Below, in pieces: positions 29,943 through 38,823 of a stretch of 64,000 nucleotides of DNA (its first letter is position 1; each line of letters opens with the position of its first letter). The notes beneath the pieces are model-generated. The model saw nothing but the letters and a program-made list of their open reading frames with translations. It ran no database searches and had not been told where the DNA came from. The position numbers and the translations under genes were made by a program. The stretch is from positions 1-64,000 of the forward strand of contig NZ_JADKSG010000002.1 in the NCBI RefSeq assembly GCF_015350805.1. The letters run 5' to 3'. The stretch comes from Herbiconiux sp. VKM Ac-1786. Its GTDB lineage: Bacteria > Actinomycetota > Actinomycetes > Actinomycetales > Microbacteriaceae.

Positions 29943-30385
29943 ACTATTGGCGCGGGCACGGCCGGCGCTTCTCGATTCCTGACCGGTCGCGTGACCTGCC
30001 GGGCGACGCAGGAGGGCAGGCCCGCGGTGGCGGTGGCGGCCTCCCGCCGGTAGACGCTCGGGGGCACGCCGACGAGCTCGCTGAAGCGCGTGCTGAAGGT
30101 GCCGAGCGAGGAGCAGCCTACGGCCGTGCAGACCTCGGTGACGCTGAGGTCGCCGCGGCGCAGCAGGGCCATCGCCCGCTCGATGCGCCGTGTCATCAGG
30201 TAGCTGTAGGGCGACTCGCCGAACGCCTCCTTGAAGGCGCGGCCGAGGTGACCCGCCGAGACGTGCTCGCCGCGGGCGAGCGCCTCGACGTTCAGCGGCC
30301 GGGCGTACTCCCGGTCGATGCGGTCGCGCACCCGGCGCAGCCGCGCGAGCTCGCGCAGGCGGTCGGCGGATGCGGTGGTCGTCAC
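29939..30385 (-). CDS. AraC family transcriptional regulator (DNA-binding domain only)
   Basis: A 148-residue protein made of the AraC double helix-turn-helix (RPLNVEALARGEHVSAGHLGRAFKEAFGESPYSYL and LSVTEVCTAVGCSSLGTFSTRFSELVGVPPSVYRR) with short tails and no effector domain. GTG 30385 is the start. As the first gene of the three-gene operon it probably controls the VOC and UvrA-like genes. The 94 bases between it and the kinase-HAD gene hold no clear promoter motif. Confidence 0.9.
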   Translation of the reverse strand: MTTTASADRLRELARLRRVRDRIDREYARPLNVEALARGEHVSAGHLGRAFKEAFGESPYSYLMTRRIERAMALLRRGDLSVTEVCTAVGCSSLGTFSTRFSELVGVPPSVYRREAATATAGLPSCVARQVTRPVRNREAPAVPAPIV

Positions 30386-30479
30386 GCCTCGGATTCTTCC
30401 ACAGGCCGGGTGGCGGGCGGGAGGGGTGATCGCTACTCAGTCGGGTGGCGGACGGCGGTGGCGCACGGCGGCCGGCCGG

Positions 30480-31682
30480 TCAGCGCTCCTGCCCGGCCAC
30501 CGACTCCAGCCGGAAGCCGCCGCCGGGCACGGGCACCGCCCGCAGCTGGAACAGCCCGTCGACGACGAGGTCGGCGTCGAGCTCGTGCGACTCGTGCGTT
30601 CCCGCGATCGCGACGGTCGTGCATCCGGCCGCCTTCGCCGCCGCCAGGCCCGCGGGGGCGTCTTCGAAGACCACGCACGAGGCCGGGTCGACGCCGAGGC
30701 GCGCGGCCGCGGTGAGGAAGGGCTCCGGATGCGGCTTGCCGTTCACGACGTCGTCGAACGTCACCAGCACGGCCGGCGGGATGAGCCCTGCGGCGCGCAG
30801 CCGGCTGGTGGCGATGATGCGGGTGCCGCTCGTGACGATGGCGCGGGCCTCGTCGGGCAGGGAGCCGAGCAGCGCCGCGGCGCCGTCGAGCGCGATCACG
30901 TCGTCGAGGTCGTTCACCTCGATCTCGGTCACCCGGGCGAGCGCCTCGGCCGCCTGGTCGCCCGAGAAGAAGGAGTCGATGACCTGGGCGGCCGGGCGGC
31001 CGTGGCCCTCGGCGAGCAGGTCGACCTCGAGACCGTACTCGCGGGCGAGTTGCTGCCAGGAGCGCACGACCGAGGGGGTCGAGTCGATCAGGGTGCCGTC
31101 GAGGTCGAACAGTCCGGCCGCGAAGGTGCGCGAGAAGACGGGGGAGTCGGCCGGGAGCACGCGTCCGCCGCCGAGCCGTCGTCGCACGGAGGCGAGCTGC
31201 TGCGCGGTGGAGAGGGAGGCGTCGACGACGAGGTGGGGGACCTGTGGCTCGGAGTCGGCGGGCGGGTCGACCACGTGCACGTCGCGGGCCGCTCCGCGGA
31301 GGCCGCGGCGCTCGGCGAGCAGGGCAGGAGACGCGCGAAGCCAGACCACCTCGGGCGCGCCCCCGGCCGCCTCTACCAGCTGCGACCACTCGGGGCCGCC
31401 CGTCAGCTCGGCGGTGAAGGGGGCGACGAGCACCGCGTCGACTCCCGCGCGCACCTGGTCGGCGAGGGCCGCGCGAAGAGCCGCATAGCGAGCCGGCCGC
31501 ACGACGGTGCGGAGAGCGCGGTCGTTCCAATGGGTGCCCGCGGAGAGCTCCTGCCCGAGACCCTCGAGCACCGGGTTCGTGAGCGAGTCGAGGTCGAGCA
31601 GGGCGGCGCCGAGGGCCCGCGCGAGCTCCAGCCCGAGGGTGCTCTTGCCGCTTCCCGCGGCTCCGGCGACGACGATGATCAT
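30480..31682 (-). CDS. Fusion of a P-loop kinase-like domain with a HAD phosphatase
   Basis: The product (400 aa) starts at ATG 31682, with GGGAG nine bases upstream; an ATG at 31712 lacks a ribosome site. Residues 1-170 form a P-loop domain (VVAGAAGSGKSTLGLELARAL, P-loop 7-15; LLDLDSLTNPVLEGL) resembling gluconate/shikimate-type kinases. Residues 188-395 form a HAD hydrolase with DLDGT (193-197), VTSGTRI, GKPHPEPF and VVFEDAPAGLAAAKAAG, like sugar-phosphate phosphatases. It is divergent from the lacI-manA-ABC operon and shares its operators. A kinase joined to a phosphatase is unusual; either domain could be the main activity. Confidence 0.85.
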   Translation of the reverse strand: MIIVVAGAAGSGKSTLGLELARALGAALLDLDSLTNPVLEGLGQELSAGTHWNDRALRTVVRPARYAALRAALADQVRAGVDAVLVAPFTAELTGGPEWSQLVEAAGGAPEVVWLRASPALLAERRGLRGAARDVHVVDPPADSEPQVPHLVVDASLSTAQQLASVRRRLGGGRVLPADSPVFSRTFAAGLFDLDGTLIDSTPSVVRSWQQLAREYGLEVDLLAEGHGRPAAQVIDSFFSGDQAAEALARVTEIEVNDLDDVIALDGAAALLGSLPDEARAIVTSGTRIIATSRLRAAGLIPPAVLVTFDDVVNGKPHPEPFLTAAARLGVDPASCVVFEDAPAGLAAAKAAGCTTVAIAGTHESHELDADLVVDGLFQLRAVPVPGGGFRLESVAGQER

Positions 31683-31721
31683 GGTGCTCCCGAGGTTATC
31701 GAATTGAGACATCGCGACCAC

Positions 31722-31812
31722 TTGACAACGTTGTCGCTGCGAGTCAGTATAGGCGGAACGAGAACGACGGAGTCCGGGAATTCGGTTCACTCCGCAGATG
31801 ACAACGCTGTCA
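31722..31812. promoter_or_regulatory. Sugar operon promoter with two LacI-type operators
   Basis: TTGACA (31722-31727) with CAGTAT 17 bases later (31745-31750) points to lacI. Operator O1, GACAACGTTGTC (31724-31735), covers the -35 and is a perfect palindrome; operator O2, TGACAACGCTGTCA (31799-31812), has one mismatched pair and lies in the leader. Centres are 76 bp apart, which allows looping. The kinase-HAD gene diverges from the same region. Confidence 0.72.
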
Positions 31813-31828
31813 AAGGAGGTGGGCGAGG

Positions 31829-31885
31829 ATGCCCGGTACGACCCCGAACCCGCGCACCACCCCGACCGGCGGGGGCCGCTCATGA
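31829..31885 (+). CDS. Possible 18-codon leader peptide overlapping the lacI start
   Basis: AAAGGAGGTG (31812-31821), the best Shine-Dalgarno in the region, precedes not the lacI start but ATG 31829. That frame encodes MPGTTPNPRTTPTGGGRS and stops at a TGA that overlaps the ATG of lacI (ATGA). Translational coupling of the repressor to this small frame is the simplest reading. An alternative is that lacI starts at ATG 31798 inside operator O2, which has no ribosome site. Confidence 0.45.
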   Translation: MPGTTPNPRTTPTGGGRS

Positions 31886-32940
31886 ACCGCCGCCCCGGCA
31901 TCAAGGACGTCGCCGCGAGCGCCGGCGTCAGCATCAAGACCGTCTCCCGCGTGGTCAACGCCGAGGAGGCCGTGCACCCCGAGACGAGGGCGCGCGTGCT
32001 GCACGCCATCCAGCAGCTCGGCTACGTTCCCAACACCGCTGCCCGCTCGCTGAAGTCCGGCACCGGCGGCGCGATCGGCGTCGTCATCGACTCGCTCGCC
32101 GACCCCTTCTTCGCCGCCCTGGTCAGCGCCATCGAGACCCGCGCGCTGACCGAGGGCCTCAGCGTCCTGGTCGCCTCCTCGAGCCTCGACCGCGACCGGG
32201 AGCGCGAGCAGCTGCTGAGCCTCGTGGCCGGGCATCAGGTCGCGGGCGTCGTCTTCGCGCCGGTCGCGTCCGAGCATCCGTACCTCGCCCCGTACCGCAC
32301 CACCACGCCGGTGGTCGCCGTCGACCGCTCGCGGGTGGGCATCGACAGCGTGGTCGTCGACGACCGCGGCGCGGCGGCGCTCGCCGTGCAGCAGTTCGTC
32401 GACCTCGGCCACCGCCGCATCGCCTTCTTCGACCGCGACGAGCGCTTCTCGACGATCCACCGCCGCATGAGCGGCTACCTCGACGTGCTCCGCGGCGCCG
32501 GCATCGAGTTCGACCCCGAGCTCGTCTCGTCCACCGTCGACGGCAGCCTCGACTACCTGAGCGAGGCCGAACGGCTGCTCGGCCTCGAGAACCCCGCGAC
32601 CGCCTTCTTCGCCTCGAACGCCAAGGCCGCCATCGGCCTCACCACCGCGCTGCACCGCATCCACCGCCAGGACACGGCGATGATCGCGTTCGGCGACTTC
32701 TCCTTCGCCGACGTGCTGCGCCCCGGCGTCAGCTGCATCGACCAGGACCCGTTCCTGATCGGCAACGCCGCCATCGAGCGCCTGCTGGCCCTCCGCGAGG
32801 AGTCCTCGGGCGAGCCGCGCGAATGGATCGTGCCCACCGCCCTGCTGCAGCGCGGCTCCGGTGAGATCGAGGGCCCCGCGGCCGCTCTGTCCGTCGGTTC
32901 CGCCGCATCCGCCCGATTCGCCGAAGGAGACGTCGCATGA
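31882..32940 (+). CDS. LacI family transcriptional regulator, first gene of a sugar-uptake operon
   Basis: The product (352 aa from ATG 31882) has the helix-turn-helix IKDVAASAGVSIKTVSRVVNA at residues 7-27 and a sensor domain with GVVIDSLADPFFAALVSAIE, VAVDRSRVG and FGDFSFADVLRPGVS. It is followed with an ATGA overlap by the isomerase gene and the ABC importer. It most likely represses its own operon through the GACAACGTTGTC operators, with a sugar or sugar phosphate as inducer. Confidence 0.9.
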   Translation: MNRRPGIKDVAASAGVSIKTVSRVVNAEEAVHPETRARVLHAIQQLGYVPNTAARSLKSGTGGAIGVVIDSLADPFFAALVSAIETRALTEGLSVLVASSSLDRDREREQLLSLVAGHQVAGVVFAPVASEHPYLAPYRTTTPVVAVDRSRVGIDSVVVDDRGAAALAVQQFVDLGHRRIAFFDRDERFSTIHRRMSGYLDVLRGAGIEFDPELVSSTVDGSLDYLSEAERLLGLENPATAFFASNAKAAIGLTTALHRIHRQDTAMIAFGDFSFADVLRPGVSCIDQDPFLIGNAAIERLLALREESSGEPREWIVPTALLQRGSGEIEGPAAALSVGSAASARFAEGDVA

Positions 32941-33989
32941 AGCCGGCCGCCCTCGCCCCCAATCTGATCGACCACTTCTACCGCGGTGGCGACCGCATCG
33001 CGGCCCTCCGCGGCATCGAGCAGACCTCCGAGTTCCAGCCGGAGGAGTGGCTCGGCGCCACCGTCTCCCGCGCCGACCACGGGGACATCGGCCTCGCCCG
33101 CACCGTCGACGGCGAGCTGCTGCGCGACCTCGTCGGTGCCGAGCCGGCTGCCTGGGTCGGTGCCGACCACGCCGACGCCGCGTCGAGCACCGACACGGGC
33201 ATCCTGGTCAAGCTGCTGGATGCGCGCCAGCGCCTCCCCGTTCACGTGCACCCCTCGCGGGCCTTCGCCGCCGGTCACCTCGACTGCCCCTACGGCAAGA
33301 CCGAGGCCTGGTTCATCCTCGACGCGGAGCCCGGGGCCGCCGTGCACCTCGGCTGGAGCGAGCCCGTCGACCGCGACGAGCTCGACCGCCGCCGTGACGC
33401 ACAGGACTCCGAGTGGATGCTCTCGCGGATGAACCGCATCGAGGTCTCCCGCGGCATGGGCGTCGTCGTGCCGGCCGGCACCGTGCACGCCATCGACGAG
33501 GGCATCTTCCTCGCCGAGGTGCAGGAGCCCACCGACTTCTCGATCGTGCTGGAGTGGTCGGTCACGACCTCGACCCGCGACGAGTCGCACCTCGGCCTCG
33601 GCTTCGATACCGTGATGCCCGCCGTCTCGGTCGAGGCGCTGGGGCCGGATGCGCTGCAGCGCCTGATCAGCCGCGCCGACCTCACGGCGCGGAGCGCGTC
33701 CGCCGCGAGCCTGCTGGCTGCGGCCGCCGACCCCTACTTCCGCGTGCTGCACGCGGCCCCGCCCACCGGCGGAGCCGTCGCACTCGACCCCGGCTTCGCC
33801 GTGGCCCTCGTGCTCGAGGGCTCGGGCGAGTTCGCCGGAGCCGACGAGCGCGTCGACTACCGCGCCGGCCAGGTCTTCGCCGTGCCGTCCGGCTTCGGCC
33901 CGTGGGAGGTGCGGGGCACGGGAAGCGTGCTCGTCGCGACCCCGGGCGTCGGCTGGCCGCACTCGCTGGCCGCCGGAGGAATCGTATGA
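32937..33989 (+). CDS. Class I mannose-6-phosphate isomerase-like protein
   Basis: A cupin-fold type I phosphomannose isomerase relative of 350 residues. Zinc-site residues appear in LPVHVHPSRAF (His-x-His), YGKTEAWFIL (Glu) and VVPAGTVHAI (His). It would interconvert aldose and ketose phosphates, such as mannose-6-P and fructose-6-P. Because the operon carries no further kinase, the true substrate may differ. The gene overlaps lacI and a small downstream frame by ATGA. Confidence 0.87.
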   Translation: MKPAALAPNLIDHFYRGGDRIAALRGIEQTSEFQPEEWLGATVSRADHGDIGLARTVDGELLRDLVGAEPAAWVGADHADAASSTDTGILVKLLDARQRLPVHVHPSRAFAAGHLDCPYGKTEAWFILDAEPGAAVHLGWSEPVDRDELDRRRDAQDSEWMLSRMNRIEVSRGMGVVVPAGTVHAIDEGIFLAEVQEPTDFSIVLEWSVTTSTRDESHLGLGFDTVMPAVSVEALGPDALQRLISRADLTARSASAASLLAAAADPYFRVLHAAPPTGGAVALDPGFAVALVLEGSGEFAGADERVDYRAGQVFAVPSGFGPWEVRGTGSVLVATPGVGWPHSLAAGGIV

Positions 33990-34072
33990 CAGGAGCATCC
34001 CATGACCACCCGGAACCATTCGCAACCCAGAACCACCCGCAGGCCCCGACCGGCCGGAAAGGAGTGAACTGA
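33986..34072 (+). CDS. Possible 28-codon coupling ORF between the isomerase and ABC genes
   Basis: ATG 33986 forms an ATGA overlap with the isomerase stop and is preceded at five bases by GGAGGA. The frame encodes a His/Pro-rich 28-residue peptide starting MTGASHDHPEPF and stops one base before the ATG of the ABC ATPase, whose own Shine-Dalgarno (AAAGGAG) lies inside it. It may only serve to keep ribosomes moving through the 84-base gap. No homologue is recognised. Confidence 0.4.
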   Translation: MTGASHDHPEPFATQNHPQAPTGRKGVN

Positions 34073-34073
34073 C

Positions 34074-34835
34074 ATGACCACCCCCGTATTGGAGGCCCGC
34101 GGCCTCTCCCGCGCGTTCGGACACGTCCGTGCGCTCGACGACGTGGACTTCGAGGTCTACCCCGGAGAAGTGACCGCCCTGATCGGCGACAACGGCGCCG
34201 GCAAGTCGACGCTCGTGAAGGCGCTCTCGGGCAACCTCGCCGTCGACACCGGAGTCATCAAGTTCGAGGGCAACCCCCTCCAGCTGACCAACCCGATGCA
34301 GGCCAGCGCGCTCGGCATCGAGACCGTGCACCAGGACCTGGCGCTCGCCCCTCACCTCGACCCGGTGCAGAACATGTACCTCGGCCGCGAGGTCATGAAG
34401 AGCGGCATCGGCGGAGCGTTCGGGTTCATGAACGTCGCCGAGATGCGCAAGGAGTCCCGCCGGGCGTTCGACGAGCTGGGCGCCACGGTGCGCTCGCTCA
34501 CCTCGCCCGTCGGCTCGATGTCCGGTGGTCAGCGGCAGGCGATCGCGATCGCCCGCGCCGTGCACTGGGCGAACAAGGTCGTCTTCCTCGACGAGCCCAC
34601 CGCGGCGCTCGGCGTGCGGCAGACCAAGAACGTGCTGGAGACCATCCGGCGGGTGCGCGACAAGGGCATCGCCGTCGTCTTCATCAGCCACTCGATGCCG
34701 CACGTGATGGAGGTCTCCGACCGCATCCAGGTGCTGCGTCTCGGGCACCGCGCCGCGGCGATCGACACCAAGAGCACGAACATGGAAGAACTCGTCGGTC
34801 TGATGACCGGCGCGAGCACGAGGGGTGTGGCATGA
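34074..34835 (+). CDS. Sugar ABC transporter ATP-binding protein, single-domain type
   Basis: The ATPase of a carbohydrate importer (CUT2 class). The 253-residue protein has Walker A GDNGAGKSTLVK near residue 41, Q-loop TVHQDLALAPHL, signature MSGGQRQAIAIARAV and Walker B VVFLDEPTAALG. CUT2 ATPases such as RbsA are normally two fused domains of about 500 residues; this one has a single domain, as in the fructose importer FrcA. Overlaps the permease by ATGA. Confidence 0.93.
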   Translation: MTTPVLEARGLSRAFGHVRALDDVDFEVYPGEVTALIGDNGAGKSTLVKALSGNLAVDTGVIKFEGNPLQLTNPMQASALGIETVHQDLALAPHLDPVQNMYLGREVMKSGIGGAFGFMNVAEMRKESRRAFDELGATVRSLTSPVGSMSGGQRQAIAIARAVHWANKVVFLDEPTAALGVRQTKNVLETIRRVRDKGIAVVFISHSMPHVMEVSDRIQVLRLGHRAAAIDTKSTNMEELVGLMTGASTRGVA

Positions 34836-35953
34836 GCGACGACGTGAGGGACGCTGACCTGAAGAAGGCGGAGTTCGGGCAGACCGACGCGGCCGGCCCC
34901 GAGACGACCTCGATCAACATGGCCCAGGCCAAGGAGAACGGGTTCACCAAGCTGATCAAGGCCCAGGCCTTCCAGATCCTGATCGTGCTGATCGTGATCG
35001 TCGCGATCTTCAGCGCGCTCGCCCCCGACACCTTCGCGCAGCTGTCGAACCTGCGGCTCGTGGTGCAGAACGCCTCGATCCTCGCGGTGCTCGGCGTCGG
35101 CATGACCTTCATCATCATCACCTCGGGCATCGACCTCTCGATCGGCTCGGTGCTCGTGTTCTCGGGCGTCGTCTCGGCGATCGTGATGCGGGCCATCGGC
35201 GGCGACGACTGGGGCACGGCCACCATCGGCATCATCGTCTCGATCCTCTCGGGCCTCGCCTGGGGCATCTTCAACGGTGTGCTGATCTCGAAGGCGAAGG
35301 TGCCGCCGCTGATCGTGACGCTGGGCTCGCTCGGCATGGCGCTCGGCCTCTCGCAGATCATCACGGGCGGTGTCGACATCCGTCAGGTGCCCTCCGTGCT
35401 GACCACCTCGATCGGCTACGGCAACATCCTCGGCGGCATCCCGATCATCTCGGTGATCGCCCTCGTGATCGTCATCATCGGCGCGATCGTGCTGCACAAG
35501 ACCAAGTTCGGCCTCTACACCTACGCGGTGGGCTCGAGCGAGGAGGCGGCACGCCGGGTCGGCGTGAAGGTCGACCGGCACCTGATCAAGGTCTACGCGC
35601 TGTCGGGTGCCCTCGCCGGCCTCGCGGGCATCCTGTCGCTGTCGCAGTTCAGCACCACGGCCATCGCCGGCCAGTCGCAGACCAACCTGAACGTCATCGC
35701 GGCGGTCGTCATCGGCGGAACCTCGCTGTTCGGCGGCTACGGAACGATCTTCGGCACCGTCGTCGGCCTCTTCATCCCGGCCGTGCTGCAGAACGGCTTC
35801 GTCATCACCGGCGTGCAGCCGTTCTGGCAGCAGGTCGCCGTCGGCGCCGTGCTGATCGCGGCGGTGTACGTCGACCAGGTCCGACGGGCCTCCGCGGCCC
35901 GAGGGGCCTCCACAAGCCTCTGGCGCCACTTCGCCAGACGGAACAACAAGTGA
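34832..35953 (+). CDS. Sugar ABC transporter permease (RbsC/FrcC type)
   Basis: An integral membrane permease of 373 residues with about nine to ten hydrophobic segments from residue 45 to 350. The conserved GMTFIIITSGIDLSIGSVL and GGTSLFGGYGTIFGTVVGLF stretches mark the BPD_transp_2 (CUT2) family. A polar N-terminal tail of about 40 residues precedes the first membrane segment. It works with the ATPase upstream and the binding protein downstream. Confidence 0.94.
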   Translation: MSDDVRDADLKKAEFGQTDAAGPETTSINMAQAKENGFTKLIKAQAFQILIVLIVIVAIFSALAPDTFAQLSNLRLVVQNASILAVLGVGMTFIIITSGIDLSIGSVLVFSGVVSAIVMRAIGGDDWGTATIGIIVSILSGLAWGIFNGVLISKAKVPPLIVTLGSLGMALGLSQIITGGVDIRQVPSVLTTSIGYGNILGGIPIISVIALVIVIIGAIVLHKTKFGLYTYAVGSSEEAARRVGVKVDRHLIKVYALSGALAGLAGILSLSQFSTTAIAGQSQTNLNVIAAVVIGGTSLFGGYGTIFGTVVGLFIPAVLQNGFVITGVQPFWQQVAVGAVLIAAVYVDQVRRASAARGASTSLWRHFARRNNK

Positions 35954-36002
35954 ACAGCACCAATCCCGTAATTGCATCACTAGAAGAAGGACAGGTAACA
36001 CG

Positions 36003-36998
36003 ATGAAGTGGAACAAGAAGATCCTGGGAGTCGTCGCCATCGGCGCGACCGCCGGTCTGGCTCTGGCCGGATGCTCGGGCGGAGACTCGGGCGGCGGCTC
36101 CAGCACCGGCGCGGCCGGCAGCGACGGCTACAAGATCGCCTTCGTGCAGGGTGTCGCCGGAGACGAGTTCTACATCTCCATGCAGTGCGGCATCGAGGCC
36201 GCGGCCGAGAAGGCCGGCGCGACCGTCACCACCCAGGGCCCCGAGAAGTTCGACCCGACGCTGCAGAAGCCGCTGGTCGACTCGATCGTGGCCTCCAAGC
36301 CCGACGCGCTGCTGATCGCCCCGACCGACGTCACCGCAATGGAGGCGCCCCTCAAGGCCGCCGCCGACGCCGGCATCAAGGTCGTCCTCGTCGACACCAC
36401 GGTCGAGGACCCGTCCTTCGCGGTCTCGGCCATCGCCTCCGACAACGTCGGTGGCGGCGAGGCGGCCTTCAAGGCCATCCAGGACGCCCACCCCGACGGC
36501 GGCAAGGTGCTCGTCGTCTCGGTCGACCCCGGCATCTCGACCACCGACGCTCGCGTCGAGGGCTTCCAGAAGGCCGCCGAGGGCGCTGACGGATTCGACT
36601 ACCTGGGCGTGCAGTACAGCCACAACGAGCCGGCCACCGCGGCCGAGATCGTGACCGCGGCGCTGCAGAAGGACCCCGACATCGTGGGCATCTTCGCCGC
36701 CAACCTGTTCGCCGCCGAGGGCACCGCCACCGGCGTGCAGCAGGCCGGCAAGCAGGACTCGGTGACCATCGTCGGCTTCGACGCGGGCCCCGCCCAGGTC
36801 GAGCAGCTGAAGGCCGGCACGGTTCAGGCGCTCGTCGCCCAGGAGCCCGCCACCATCGGCCAGGACGGCGTCGAGCAGGCCATCGCGGCCCTCGACGGCG
36901 GCGACACCGAGTCGGAGATCCAGACCGGCTTCACCATCCTCACCAAGGACAACATCGAGGGTGAAGGCGCGGACGCGGTCTACAAGTCCAGCTGCTAG
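36003..36998 (+). CDS. Sugar ABC transporter substrate-binding lipoprotein
   Basis: The 331-residue product has a lipoprotein signal peptide with lipobox LALAGC (Cys at about residue 23), a Gly/Ser-rich linker, and a periplasmic-binding fold of the ribose/fructose-binding type (SVDPGISTTDARVEGFQ, GIFAANLFAAEGTATG, VGFDAGPAQVEQL). It captures the sugar outside the membrane for the importer encoded just upstream. A 49-base leader holds a Shine-Dalgarno (GAAGAAGGA). A terminator follows. Confidence 0.94.
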   Translation: MKWNKKILGVVAIGATAGLALAGCSGGDSGGGSSTGAAGSDGYKIAFVQGVAGDEFYISMQCGIEAAAEKAGATVTTQGPEKFDPTLQKPLVDSIVASKPDALLIAPTDVTAMEAPLKAAADAGIKVVLVDTTVEDPSFAVSAIASDNVGGGEAAFKAIQDAHPDGGKVLVVSVDPGISTTDARVEGFQKAAEGADGFDYLGVQYSHNEPATAAEIVTAALQKDPDIVGIFAANLFAAEGTATGVQQAGKQDSVTIVGFDAGPAQVEQLKAGTVQALVAQEPATIGQDGVEQAIAALDGGDTESEIQTGFTILTKDNIEGEGADAVYKSSC

Positions 36999-37008
36999 TC
37001 AGCACTCG

Positions 37009-37066
37009 CTGAACGGAGAAGCGGCGTCGGGGTCATCCCCGGCGCCGCTTCTTGCTGTCCGTTCAG
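37009..37066 (+). terminator. Terminator of the ABC importer operon
   Basis: AGAAGCGGCG-CGGGG pairs with CCCCG-CGCCGCTTCT around a TCAT loop (one internal mismatch), and an outer CTGAACGGA/TCCGTTCAG pairing lengthens the stem. It lies between the binding-protein gene and the convergent aldolase gene and could act on both. Confidence 0.85.
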
Positions 37067-37071
37067 CTCGC

Positions 37072-37890
37072 TCAGGCGACGAGCCCCAGCAGGCGCTCGA
37101 CCTCGGCGGCCACCGCGTCCCGGGCCGGGCCGAGGTACTTCCGCGGATCCACCAGCGCCTCGTCGGCGGCGAGCACCTCGCGGAGCCGGCGGCTGAAGAT
37201 CCCGTTGATGTGCGTGGAGATGTTGATCTTGCGCATCCCGCTCTCGACGGCGCGCACGAGGTCGGCGTCGGCCACCCCGCTCGAGCCGTGCAGCACGAGG
37301 GGCACCGGCACCGCGGCGGCGAGCTCGGCGATCAGCGCGAAGTCGAGCGAGGCGCTGCGGGACGTCATCGCGTGCGAGCTGCCCACGGCCACGGCCAGGC
37401 CGTCGACCCCGGTGGCCTGCACGAACGACGCCGCCTCGGCCGGATCGGTGCGGACGCCCGGCGTGTGGGCCCCGCCCTTTCCGCCGATGGCCCCGAGCTC
37501 GGCCTCGACCCAGACGCCCTGCTCGTGCGCGGCGCGGGCGATCGCGGCGGTGCGGGCGACGTTCTCGTCGTCGGGCAGGGTGGCGGCGTCGAACATCACC
37601 GAGGTGGCGCCGAGCTCGACGGCCTCGAGCACGAGGGCCTCGTTCTCGGCGTGATCGAGGTGCACGGCGGCGTCGATGCCGGCGGTGCGGGCGAGCTCGA
37701 GGGTCGCGAGCGTGATGGGGGCGAGACCGCCGTGGTAGCGGGCCGCGTTCTCGCTGATCTGCAGGATGACCGGGCGGTTCGCGGCCTCGGCGCCGCGCAC
37801 GATCGCCTCGGCGTGCTCGAGCTGGATCACGTTGAACGCGAGCACCGCGCGCTCGCGGGCCAGGATGTCGCCTGTGGTGACGAGGGTCAT
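37072..37890 (-). CDS. Class II ketose-bisphosphate aldolase, GatY/KbaY type
   Basis: A zinc-dependent class II aldolase of 272 residues. The catalytic Asp and Zn ligand appear in AAVHLDHAENE, another ligand in AVGSSHAM, and LVLHGSSGVADADL and KINISTHING form the phosphate site. It likely splits tagatose-1,6-bisphosphate or fructose-1,6-bisphosphate into triose phosphates. It is cotranscribed with the DeoR gene (ATGA overlap). Together with the kinases on the other side of the promoter it would complete a phosphorylation-cleavage route. Confidence 0.9.
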   Translation of the reverse strand: MTLVTTGDILARERAVLAFNVIQLEHAEAIVRGAEAANRPVILQISENAARYHGGLAPITLATLELARTAGIDAAVHLDHAENEALVLEAVELGATSVMFDAATLPDDENVARTAAIARAAHEQGVWVEAELGAIGGKGGAHTPGVRTDPAEAASFVQATGVDGLAVAVGSSHAMTSRSASLDFALIAELAAAVPVPLVLHGSSGVADADLVRAVESGMRKINISTHINGIFSRRLREVLAADEALVDPRKYLGPARDAVAAEVERLLGLVA

Positions 37891-38690
37891 GGGGTTCCTC
37901 TCGGGGTGGTGGGGTCGGGGGCGGGCCGCGCGAGCTCGAGGTCGACGCCGTCGGCGCGCAGGGCCTCCGCGGTGGCGGGGTCGAGCCGGTCGTCGGAGAC
38001 GATCCGGTCGAAGCGGTCGAGCGTCGCGAAGCGGCAGAGGGAGGCGGTGCCGAACTTCGGCGCCGTGACGGCGAGCAGGCGGCGGTCGGCGGCGGCGAGC
38101 ATCCGCTCTTTCACCGCGGCTTCGTCGGGCAGGGTCGTGAAGGCTCCGCGGTCCGGAAGCACGCCGTTGGCGCCGAGCACGGCGACGTCGGCGTGCAGCT
38201 CGTCGAGGCGCGCCTCGGTCCAGGCGCCGACGACCGCCTGGGTGACGGGGCGCACCTCGCCGGGCAGCGCGAGCACGGTGATCGACGGATGCCCGCCCAG
38301 CAGCGCGGCGACCGGGAGGCTGTTCGTGACGACCACGAGCGCCGAACGCGCGGGCAGCACCGACGCGATCTCGAGCGTCATCGAACCGCTGTCGAGCAGC
38401 AGGACGCCCTCGTCGGGCAGCTCGCGGACGACGGCGAGGGCGACGGCGCGGCGCTCCGCGGCGTCCTCGCCGGCGCGCTGGGAGAGGGTGGGCTCGTACG
38501 GCGGCTTCTCGGCGATCACCGCTCCGCCGTGGCGGCGGCGCACGAGGCCGCGGCGCTCGAGGGCGGCCAGGTCGCGCCGCACGGTCTCGGGTGTGACGCC
38601 GAGCGCGGTGCTGAGCTTCTGCACCTCCACGCCCTGAGGCTGGGCTCGGGCAGCGGCGAGGATGGCGGTGTGCCGCTCCGCTGGGTACAT
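37887..38690 (-). CDS. DeoR/GlpR family transcriptional regulator
   Basis: The 267-residue protein has the DeoR helix-turn-helix (VEVQKLSTALGVTPETVRRDLAALERRGLVRRRHGGAV) and the phosphosugar-binding sensor domain (LLLDSGSMTLEIA, VVTNSLPVAALL, VLGANGVLPDRGAFT). It precedes the aldolase gene and is divergent from the FGGY kinase operon. The effector is probably a phosphorylated sugar made by that pathway. Confidence 0.92.
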   Translation of the reverse strand: MYPAERHTAILAAARAQPQGVEVQKLSTALGVTPETVRRDLAALERRGLVRRRHGGAVIAEKPPYEPTLSQRAGEDAAERRAVALAVVRELPDEGVLLLDSGSMTLEIASVLPARSALVVVTNSLPVAALLGGHPSITVLALPGEVRPVTQAVVGAWTEARLDELHADVAVLGANGVLPDRGAFTTLPDEAAVKERMLAAADRRLLAVTAPKFGTASLCRFATLDRFDRIVSDDRLDPATAEALRADGVDLELARPAPDPTTPRGTP

Positions 38691-38823
38691 CTGCTCCGCC
38701 GATCCGGGTCGTGACAGCGCGACTCTACCCGAATTCGTCCGGTGGGGTGACCGAATGGGTTGATATGCTTCTCGAAACGGGCGAAGTCGGGCGCGAGCAT
38801 CCGCTCGTCGCTCTCGGCCCGGC

